This document shows positions 16,808 through 22,916 of a stretch of 64,000 nt of DNA, piece after piece. Each line of letters opens with the position of its first letter. Position 1 is the stretch's first letter. Both the position numbers and the translations under genes were made by a program. The notes beneath the pieces are model-generated. The model was not told where the DNA came from and made no database searches. It saw nothing but the letters and a program-made list of their open reading frames with translations. Where the stretch lies: positions 3,545,894-3,609,893 of the forward strand of contig NZ_LT963430.1 of NCBI RefSeq assembly GCF_900199405.1. Direction: 5' to 3'. Source of the DNA: Beduinella massiliensis. Lineage in GTDB: Bacteria > Bacillota > Clostridia > Christensenellales > Aristaeellaceae.

Positions 16808-18868
16808 TTACGGCACGGCGTATTCCACCCGCAGCTCGAGCCCGAGCACGCTCCCCTCCGGGTTCTCCGCAAGTTCTCCCGTCCCCTCGTAGATGAGGAC
16901 CGCGACGGGGCGCACCTCGCCGGGCTCCAGGGAAAAGCGATCCGCGTCCGCCGCCAGCTCGCAGCGCACGGTATAACAGCCCCCCGCGTCCAGCGCTTCC
17001 AGCTCGTCCGTGCGCATGCAGAGCGGCGGGGTTGCCTCCGCGGTGCGGTTGGCGCAATAAATGACGGCCCGGGTCGGCGGCAGGGCCTCAGAGCGCCACG
17101 CGCCCGCCTGCGCATCCCAGGTATAGGGCAGCTCCGGCATGGCGTCTGCTTCGAGGCCTGCGACGTCCTCCACGGGCGGCGCTTCGGTCTCCGCAGGATC
17201 GTCTGCCGCGTTGGGCTGGGACAGACCCTCGCCGTCCGGCGCGACGAACTTCGCCTTCACGTAGCCCCTGATCGGCTTGCGCTCGATGCTCTCGCCGCGC
17301 ACCAGATACCAGCCCTCCGCTTCGCCCAGAATCTCGATCGCTTCGCCTCCGCAGATGCGCCCCACCAGCTCGGAGGCGGCGTCCGCTTCCGCACGCACGT
17401 TTGCGGACTTGCCCTGCACCGTGATTCTGCCCGTATACAGCGCCGGTTCCGCCGTCGGCGCTTCCGTCGGTTCCGGCGCTGCGGTGGGTTCCGGCGTGAG
17501 CTCCGGCGTCGCCGTCGGCGCTTCCGTCGCCTCGGGCTCCTCCGGCTGGCTCCCGCCGTCTATGGCGACGAACTTCGCCTTCACGTAGCCCCTGATCGGC
17601 CTGCGCTCCAGGCTCTCGCCGCGCACCAGATACCAGCCCTCCGCTTCGCCCAGAATCTCGATCGCTTCGCCTCCGCAGATGCGCCCCACCAGCTCGGAGG
17701 CGGCGTCCGCTTCCGCACGCACGTTTGCGGACTTGCCCTGCACCGTGATTCTGCCCGTATACAGCGCCGGTTCCGCCGTCGGCGCTTCCGTCGGCTCCGG
17801 CGCTGCGGTGGGTTCCGGCGTGAGCTCCGGCGTCGCCGCCGGTTCCGATTCCGGGTCAGGCGTCTTCACGGGGGCTGCGGGCGTCGGGGTTTCCGCCCCG
17901 CTTTCTGCCTCCGGCGTCGCCGCCGGCGCTTCCGTCGCCTCGGGCTCCTCCGGCTGGCTCCCGCCGTCTATGGCGACGAACTTCGCCTTCACGTAGCCTG
18001 TTATCTGTCTGCGCTCCAGGCTCTCGCCGCGCACCAGATACCAGCCCTCCGCTTCGCCCAGAATCTCGATCGCTTCGCCTCCGCAGATGCGCCCCACCAG
18101 CTCGGAGGCGGCATCCGCTTCCGCACGCACGTTCGCGGACTTTCCCTGCACCGTGATTCTGCCCGTATACAGCACCGGTTCCGCCGTCGCGGCAGGCGTC
18201 GGCGCAGGCTCCTCGGTCGCCGTCGGCTCGTCCGTCGCCTCAGGCGCGGGCGTCGCTTCCGCCGTCGGCTCCTCCGTCTCAGCAGGCGTGGGCGTCGCTT
18301 CCGCCGCCGGTTCGTCCGTCGCCTCAGGCGCGGGCGTCGCTTCCGCCATCGGCTCGTCCGTCGCCTCAGGCGCAGGCGTCGCTTCCGCCGCCGGTTCCTT
18401 CGTCTCAGCAGGCGCAGGCGTCGCTTCCGCCGCCTCAGGCGCGGACGTCGCTTCCGCTGTCGGCTCGTCCGTCGCCTCAGGCGCAGGCGTCGCTTCCCCG
18501 TCGTCCGGATCGGACGTCGGTTCAGGCGTTGCCGCTGTTTCCTCCTGCGCTTCCGGCGTAACCGTGGGCTCCGGCGTGGCCGCAGGTTCCGGTGTCGCCG
18601 TGGGTTCCGGCGTAACCGTAGGCTCCGGCGTAACCGTGGGTTCCGGAATGACCGTTGGCTCCGGCGTGACTGTGGGCTCCGGCGTGACCGTGGGCTCCGG
18701 CGTGACCGTGGGCTCCGGCGTCGCCGTGGGGTTCAGCTCCCCGTCTGCGCGGGGCGGCGGCGCTGCGGCGGCTTCCGCGCGCGCCCCCCGCTCCCGCGCG
18801 GGCGGGTGGAAGGGCCCCAGCAGCAGCGCCAGCGCCAGCGTCAGCGCGGCGGCCTTTCGTCCTTTCAT
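16808..18868 (-). CDS. Exported PEPT-repeat protein with three SH3b domains
   Basis: Predicted cell-wall-associated protein, 686 residues. After a signal peptide, residues ~46-110 are TPEPTV-type repeats and ~110-225 are Ala/Pro/Glu/Thr repeats (ATPAPEATDEP), both likely extended wall-spanning spacers. Three almost identical SH3b domains follow at ~230-299, ~368-435 and ~477-543 (core NVRAEADAASELVGRI, later EGWYLVRGES), the type that binds peptidoglycan. The last ~110 residues form another domain starting PYTWDAQAGAWRSE. The start at 18868 has GGAGGAGG and overlaps the previous stop (ATGA); longer frames upstream lack support. It is the last gene of the c-di-GMP riboswitch operon. Confidence 0.85.
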   Translation of the reverse strand: MKGRKAAALTLALALLLGPFHPPARERGARAEAAAAPPPRADGELNPTATPEPTVTPEPTVTPEPTVTPEPTVIPEPTVTPEPTVTPEPTATPEPAATPEPTVTPEAQEETAATPEPTSDPDDGEATPAPEATDEPTAEATSAPEAAEATPAPAETKEPAAEATPAPEATDEPMAEATPAPEATDEPAAEATPTPAETEEPTAEATPAPEATDEPTATEEPAPTPAATAEPVLYTGRITVQGKSANVRAEADAASELVGRICGGEAIEILGEAEGWYLVRGESLERRQITGYVKAKFVAIDGGSQPEEPEATEAPAATPEAESGAETPTPAAPVKTPDPESEPAATPELTPEPTAAPEPTEAPTAEPALYTGRITVQGKSANVRAEADAASELVGRICGGEAIEILGEAEGWYLVRGESLERRPIRGYVKAKFVAIDGGSQPEEPEATEAPTATPELTPEPTAAPEPTEAPTAEPALYTGRITVQGKSANVRAEADAASELVGRICGGEAIEILGEAEGWYLVRGESIERKPIRGYVKAKFVAPDGEGLSQPNAADDPAETEAPPVEDVAGLEADAMPELPYTWDAQAGAWRSEALPPTRAVIYCANRTAEATPPLCMRTDELEALDAGGCYTVRCELAADADRFSLEPGEVRPVAVLIYEGTGELAENPEGSVLGLELRVEYAVP
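17241..18180. repeat. Three near-identical SH3b-coding repeats
   Basis: The SH3b domains are repeated at DNA level: blocks starting at 17241, 17565 and 17973 share ~200 bases with very few differences. The first two are also alike in the spacer, a 324-base period. Such repeats allow domain gain or loss by recombination. They are coding and show no CRISPR-like spacer pattern. Confidence 0.85.
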
Positions 18869-19317
18869 GGCGTTTCCTCCTCCGCGGGCGATATGACGTA
18901 GACCATGTGCAACCCGTCCTCCGGCAGCGCCATCTCTGCGTCGCGCCGCAGGGCGATCACGAACGTGCGCGTCGCCCCCACGGCCACGGGATAGGCGGTG
19001 TCCAGCGCATCCGGCTCCCCGCCGTCGGGCCGGGCCGCCGCGTCCGCCTGCACGCCGGGCGCCTCGTCCTCCAGCGCCCAGCGCACGTCGATGTCCTCGC
19101 TCGACGCGTTCGTGAGCGTCGCGGTGAGGCAAAGCCGCGTCCAGTGCAGTTCGTCCACCGGGTTGCCGTCCTCGTCCGTATAGACCGCGCTCCAGGTGGT
19201 TTCCGCGCTCGCGCTGCGGACAAACCGGGCGTTCACCGCCACCGAGATGCCCTCCGCCCGGGCCGGGCCGGAAAACAGCAGCCCCAGGGCGGCCAGCGCC
19301 GCCACGCCTCTCTTCAT
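18865..19317 (-). CDS. Small secreted protein of unknown function
   Basis: A 150-residue exported protein with a signal peptide (MKRGVAALAALGLLFSGPARA). The mature part looks like a beta-sandwich: TWSAVYTDEDGN, then LCLTATLTNASSEDIDVRWAL, then a late TRTFVIALRRDAEM strand. No family recognised. GGAGGAAGC precedes the ATG at 19317. It overlaps both the previous and the next gene by four bases (ATGA), so it is made together with the membrane-anchored protein upstream and the SH3b protein downstream, probably as parts of one assembly. Confidence 0.72.
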   Translation of the reverse strand: MKRGVAALAALGLLFSGPARAEGISVAVNARFVRSASAETTWSAVYTDEDGNPVDELHWTRLCLTATLTNASSEDIDVRWALEDEAPGVQADAAARPDGGEPDALDTAYPVAVGATRTFVIALRRDAEMALPEDGLHMVYVISPAEEETP

Positions 19318-19859
19318 GCCGCTTCCTCCTCCGCGCCGGATTCGTCCGCTTGATACCTGAGCACCGTGCGCAGCGGCGCTTCGCCCATGCTGGTGTAGCC
19401 CTCCTGCGCGAAGGAATAGACCGTCAGCAGCACCCCGTTTTCGCCGGGCCGCAGGGCGTCCACCGCCTCCCGCGCCAGGCCGATTTCGCCCAGGCCCGTG
19501 CCCGGGGCGACGAGGCCGCTGCGGTAGATGAGCAGTCCGCTTTCCTCCAGCCGCACGTCGAGCATCAGGTAGACCGCGTTTCCCTCCGGGTTGGCGAGCC
19601 AGACGCCGCAAAGGCCGTCCGGCCCCGTCGCGGGCTCCGGGTTGATGGAAAAGGCGTAGGTATCGGTCTGCAATGTGGGCAGGCCCTGCGGCGCGTTCCA
19701 ATCCGTGAGCGGCACGGCGGCCTCCTCCATGGGCGGCGGCATGTAAGCGGGTTCCGGCGGCGCGGGACGCAGGGCCCGAAAGCCCAGCCACGCGGCACAG
19801 GCCGCCGCGAGCGCGAGCGCCGCCAGCGCCCAGGGCAGCCATTTGCGCTTTTTTGACAT
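19314..19859 (-). CDS. Membrane-anchored protein with NPEG-type domain
   Basis: A 181-residue protein with an uncleaved-looking N-terminal membrane anchor (KKRKWLPWALAALALAAACA) and an external domain. The domain shows WLANPEGNAVYLMLDVRL, LLIYRSGLVAPGTGLGEI and LLTVYSFAQEGYTSMGEA. This resembles each of the two repeats in the first gene of the operon (21300-22448), so both belong to one domain family, not named here. It starts 40 bases after the previous stop and overlaps the next gene by ATGA. Confidence 0.72.
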   Translation of the reverse strand: MSKKRKWLPWALAALALAAACAAWLGFRALRPAPPEPAYMPPPMEEAAVPLTDWNAPQGLPTLQTDTYAFSINPEPATGPDGLCGVWLANPEGNAVYLMLDVRLEESGLLIYRSGLVAPGTGLGEIGLAREAVDALRPGENGVLLTVYSFAQEGYTSMGEAPLRTVLRYQADESGAEEEAA

Positions 19860-19899
19860 CGCGATTCCGTCCTTCCGGCGGGGCAGCCGCCGCGTGATG

Positions 19900-20427
19900 T
19901 TACTGCAGGGTGTACGTGACCGTCACGTCCAGCCGCAGGCTGGCGTCGCCGCCCGATGCGGGCGGCCGCGCCTCGTAGCGCAGGTACACGGTCACCGCGT
20001 CGTTCGGGGGCACGGTCACCAAAAGCGTTTCCTGCGGCGCTTCGTCCGGCGTGCCGGAGAGGCCCAGCACCCGAAGCAGCCCCTCCGCGTCCGCGCCGTC
20101 GGCCTCCGCCGTCGCCACCGCGTAGGAGAGGGAGAGAGGGGCCTCGGCCTCGCCGCCGTTTCGCAGCGTCAGGGCCGACCAGGTGCGCTCGTGCGTGGGC
20201 TCCCATTCATACGTCTGGGTGTTCCACCGAAAGCCGAACGCGGGCGCGGGCTCCTGCTCGACCGCGATGTCCGAGAGCCGGGCGGCGGGCACGCCGTCAT
20301 CCGTTCGGGCGGCCTCGTCCGCCGCGGGCGCGTAGAGCTCCACGGGCGCGCCGAAGAAGTCCGCGCGCGCGCCGGGCGCGGGAAGCAGCAGCGACAGCGC
20401 GAGCAGCGCGGGAAGGGGTCTGCGCAT
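19900..20427 (-). CDS. Secreted protein related to the neighbouring small surface protein
   Basis: A 175-residue protein with a signal peptide (MRRPLPALLALSLLLPAPGARA). The mature region contains FGFRWNTQTYEWEPTHERTW followed by LTLRNGGEAEAPLSLSYAVA, and ends LRLDVTVTYTLQ. The same order of features (F-x-F-x-W, a second W, an N-rich turn, a final beta strand) occurs in the gene just upstream and, more weakly, in the C-terminus of the SH3b protein. GGAGGCC precedes the start. A leaky-looking terminator separates it from the upstream gene, predicting lower expression. Confidence 0.7.
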   Translation of the reverse strand: MRRPLPALLALSLLLPAPGARADFFGAPVELYAPAADEAARTDDGVPAARLSDIAVEQEPAPAFGFRWNTQTYEWEPTHERTWSALTLRNGGEAEAPLSLSYAVATAEADGADAEGLLRVLGLSGTPDEAPQETLLVTVPPNDAVTVYLRYEARPPASGGDASLRLDVTVTYTLQ

Positions 20428-20456
20428 GGACGAGGCCTCCTTTCGGGAAAAATGTG

Positions 20457-20485
20457 AAAAAGGCCGGCCGCTTATGCGGCGCGGC
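20457..20485 (-). terminator. Probable partial terminator inside the surface operon
   Basis: On the minus strand GCCGCGCCGC, ATAA, GCGGCCGGC forms a GC-rich but imperfect hairpin followed by TTTTTC, only 20 bases after the stop at 20505. It likely reduces transcription of the downstream genes. Confidence 0.6.
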
Positions 20486-20504
20486 TAATTATTGGTCTGT
20501 CTAT

Positions 20505-21023
20505 TCATTCTACACTTACGTCACTAATCGTAACATCAAACTTTATAGAAGCATTAACAGGGTCATTCGAGTTTTCAGTAATGTCGGGCAACTTTTTATT
20601 ATCAACCATTAAATTAAACCCGGCAACAGGTTGTGCGTCCGTTGTACCCCTTTCAACATTAGGGTTAGCACCATTCACTGTTATAGGAGTTGCAGTGATC
20701 CAAGCTAGGTTAGGGTTATCCTCAGAACTTGCTGCAAGTGCTACGTTCTTATCTTTACTGCCTGCATTTGTTGCCTTAAAAGTTACTTCCTTTGCTTCAC
20801 CTTCATAAATCCACGCTCCATTTTTCCACGTAAACGCAAAGGCCTCGGGCGTATTCCAGGAAACAGTAATATCAATCTTTTCAGCAGAGGTATATGTTGC
20901 ACCTACCTCTGCAGAACCAGTTGTTGTATCGCTAATCGTTGCGCTCTCCGCCGCCATCGCGCCGCTCCCCACGGTCATCATCGCGCCCGCGAGCATCAGA
21001 GCCGCCACATTCTTCTTCGTCAT
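20505..21023 (-). CDS. Small secreted protein with AT-rich mature region
   Basis: A 172-residue exported protein with a signal peptide ending GSGAMAAES, then Thr/Ser-rich SATISDTTTGSAEVG. The domain has FAFTWKNGAWIYEGEAKEVT, KATNAGSKDKNVALAAS and a final KFDVTISDVSVE strand. No cysteines and no membrane anchor, so it may be a shed or polymerising surface subunit. Base composition shifts sharply: 20521-20580 is 20 of 60 G/C, while the signal-peptide part at 20941-21000 is 44 of 60. This suggests that the mature part was acquired or exchanged. It is the second gene of the riboswitch operon and is followed by a partial terminator. Confidence 0.78.
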   Translation of the reverse strand: MTKKNVAALMLAGAMMTVGSGAMAAESATISDTTTGSAEVGATYTSAEKIDITVSWNTPEAFAFTWKNGAWIYEGEAKEVTFKATNAGSKDKNVALAASSEDNPNLAWITATPITVNGANPNVERGTTDAQPVAGFNLMVDNKKLPDITENSNDPVNASIKFDVTISDVSVE

Positions 21024-21299
21024 AAGTCAAAATCCACCTTTCAAATTCTTTTTTGTTCCGTTCTGTGCTTCAAATAGGGTTTCCGTTCTCCGTTTCGGTC
21101 CTGCTTGCCTTACATTCTACGCCGTGTCTTCCGCCGCCGTTCGACCCCCTCCGGGGGCGGCCGTCAACTTTGGTTCACCTTTTGTGACGATTCCAGAAGG
21201 ATGCTTTTGGGGCGCTTGAACGCCCTGAAAGCGTCCTTCTTCTTTCTTTTGGGCCTGGGCTCAAAACCTGAACCTAAACCGTACCGCTGCGGATGACCT

Positions 21300-22448
21300 C
21301 TATTCGATTCCACCCGCCTTTCCCGTGGGTTCGGGCACGGAAAGCGTCAGCTGCGTGCTCGCGTCCTCCATCTGCCAGCTGTTCCACTGCGCGTCGTACG
21401 CGTAGCGCACCAGCCAGGCGGTGTATTCACCGGCGGGGAGCGCCTGCCCGTCGGGCAGCGTCCTCAGCGCCGCGCGTCCCTCGAGGAACGCGCCCGGCGC
21501 CACCGGGTCGGACTCGTAAATCGTCAGGAACTCGTAGGCCGGGTCGAATGCCGGGTTCGCCTGCTGCGCGGCGGTTTCCTCCGCCGTGCGGTGCGCCTCG
21601 CCCGATACGTCCATCAGCTCCTGCTGCGATATCTGAATGGCGAACATCACGTCGCCCGCGCTCGTCACGGGGTTGAAGGCGTACAGGTCGCAGGTGCCGT
21701 CCGCGTCGAAGTTCAGCCGCATGTCGCCGCTGAGCACGTGGAACTTGACCTCCACCACCGCGCCCACCATCGATCGCCGGTTGGTCAGGGCGTCGTAAGC
21801 CGCCATCACCATCTGCGCGCTGTAGTCGCCCGCCGGGATCGTCGAGCCGTCCGGCAGCGTGCCCAGCGTCATCGTGCGCACCACGCTTCCCGGGGGGATG
21901 CCCTTCGTCTGGCTCAGCGGGATATAGGTCGTCTCCGGGTCGAAGCCCGGCTGCGCGGCAAGCGCCGCGAGCTCCTCCTCGTCGTAACCCGTGCGCCCGG
22001 TCTGGCGCTCCAGCTCCGCCAGGGAGATGCGCAGCATGTACTGCACGTTCACCTGGCTTCCCTCGGGGTTGCCGACGTTGACCTCGCCCTCCGCGTAGGG
22101 CGAATCGAACGTGATGTCCGATACCGTCTGGATCGTGATGCTGTTCACGCCCTGCTGCGGCCTGTCGCCCGGGCGCACCGGCGCTTTCTTCGTCTGCGCC
22201 GGCTTTGCCGTCGGGACGGGCGCGTCCGGCGACACCGCGCGCTCGTCCAGCTCCAGCCCCGCGTCCGAGGGCGTGGCCGCAAGCTGCGTGGCCGCCGCGT
22301 CCATCTCCAGCGCCGGATAGCTGACCGGCACGTCCTGCGGCAGCCCCGTTTCAGGGGCCGCGCCCTTGGCGGGAACCGAGTCCCCCGCGAGGGCCGGGCC
22401 GCCCGCGAGGCACAGCGCCAGCAGCGCCGCGCCTAAAATCCGCTTCAT
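21300..22448 (-). CDS. Secreted protein with two NPEG-type repeats, first gene of c-di-GMP operon
   Basis: A 382-residue exported protein. A signal peptide (MKRILGAALLALCLAGGPALA) and a ~100-residue low-complexity region precede two similar ~130-residue domains. The first has VNVGNPEGSQVNVQYMLRIS, then IPPGSVVRTMTLGTLPDG and IPAGDYSAQMVMAAYD. The second has VMFAIQISQQELMD, then VAPGAFLEGRAALRTLPDGQ and LPAGEYTAWLVRYAYD. It shares this domain with the membrane-anchored product at 19314-19859. CAGGAGG sits before the ATG, directly downstream of the riboswitch terminator. The 276 bases to the next gene hold a long hairpin without a T-run (about 21198-21240) and no clear promoter. Confidence 0.78.
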   Translation of the reverse strand: MKRILGAALLALCLAGGPALAGDSVPAKGAAPETGLPQDVPVSYPALEMDAAATQLAATPSDAGLELDERAVSPDAPVPTAKPAQTKKAPVRPGDRPQQGVNSITIQTVSDITFDSPYAEGEVNVGNPEGSQVNVQYMLRISLAELERQTGRTGYDEEELAALAAQPGFDPETTYIPLSQTKGIPPGSVVRTMTLGTLPDGSTIPAGDYSAQMVMAAYDALTNRRSMVGAVVEVKFHVLSGDMRLNFDADGTCDLYAFNPVTSAGDVMFAIQISQQELMDVSGEAHRTAEETAAQQANPAFDPAYEFLTIYESDPVAPGAFLEGRAALRTLPDGQALPAGEYTAWLVRYAYDAQWNSWQMEDASTQLTLSVPEPTGKAGGIE

Positions 22449-22474
22449 GTTGTTCCTCCTGCCCATGCGGACAC

Positions 22475-22511
22475 AAAAAAGCCGTCCGCGAAATCGATCT
22501 CCCGCGACGGC
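22475..22511 (-). terminator. Riboswitch expression-platform terminator
   Basis: Minus strand GCCGTCGCG, a ~13-base loop region, CGCGGACGGC (stem with one bulged base) then TTTTTTG, located between the GEMM aptamer and the first gene. It makes transcription read-through the likely control step. Confidence 0.85.
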
Positions 22512-22570
22512 AACACAAACTGGGCCGACCTGCATATGAATGCAGCCCGCCGATTGACAAAGGCTTGCGC

Positions 22571-22656
22571 CTCTGGCAACTGGCTGTCATGCCCGCCTGC
22601 GCGGGGTTAGACCCTTTAGCTTTGCGTCGCCGCCTTTCAGCGGGTTTGCCGGTATG
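22571..22656 (-). ncRNA. Cyclic-di-GMP-I riboswitch (GEMM)
   Basis: On the minus strand the transcript leader holds the class I signature in order: GGCAAACC, a GAAA tetraloop in the short first stem (GCTGAAAGGC), GACGCAAAGC, GGGTCTAA, a second stem (CCCGC...GCGGG), and the closing ATGACAGCCAGTTGCC. The ends pair (GGCAA with TTGCC) as in P1. A consensus promoter lies 30 bases upstream and a terminator 60 bases downstream. The aptamer should bind c-di-GMP and gate the six-gene surface operon. Whether ligand switches it on or off is not decidable by eye. Confidence 0.92.
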
Positions 22657-22683
22657 AAATTGTACGTTGCTCGAACTGAGCTT

Positions 22684-22712
22684 AGTATAATCCCGGAATT
22701 GACCTTTGTCAA
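22684..22712 (-). promoter_or_regulatory. Promoter of the c-di-GMP-controlled operon
   Basis: Minus strand TTGACA, 17 bases, TATACT, ending just before the GEMM aptamer. A second TTGACA further up (around 22727) has no matching -10. Confidence 0.88.
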
Positions 22713-22799
22713 TCCCTTTCCTTATATTTGTCAAAAATTCCTTATCAAAAAATATTTAATTTTAAGTTCAAAGTATTAATCCGCCCGCGTTTTCTTTGC

Positions 22800-22828
22800 T
22801 TTACCTCGCGGCCAAAGTCGGGTATAAT
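22800..22828 (+). promoter_or_regulatory. Promoter of the GH127-like gene
   Basis: TTTACC, 17 bases, TATAAT, about 85 bases upstream of the ATG at 22917. The -35 box is a partial match. The segment 22713-22799 between the divergent promoters is AT-rich with nothing else recognisable. Confidence 0.6.
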
Positions 22829-22916
22829 AAGAGACAACCCTTTATACGTCTTTCATTTGACGCTTGAAAATTGATTTTATACGATGCCCCGCATCGTGAA
22901 TTGGAGGCATACGCCC

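Noticed and set aside
17241-18180. CRISPR-like repeat array
   Set aside because: Repeats are ~200 bases and in frame in a coding sequence; no short spacers, leader or cas genes.
16454-18901. 815-codon plus-strand frame opposite the SH3b protein
   Set aside because: Long only because the repeats lack stop codons on that strand; product is Arg/Phe repeats mirroring the PEPT repeats. The hairpin cluster at its 5' end is non-coding.
21024-21299. Second riboswitch or promoter between the first two surface genes
   Set aside because: No GEMM signature; TAGAAT near 21112 lacks a -35, and the long hairpin near 21198-21240 has no T-run on the minus strand.
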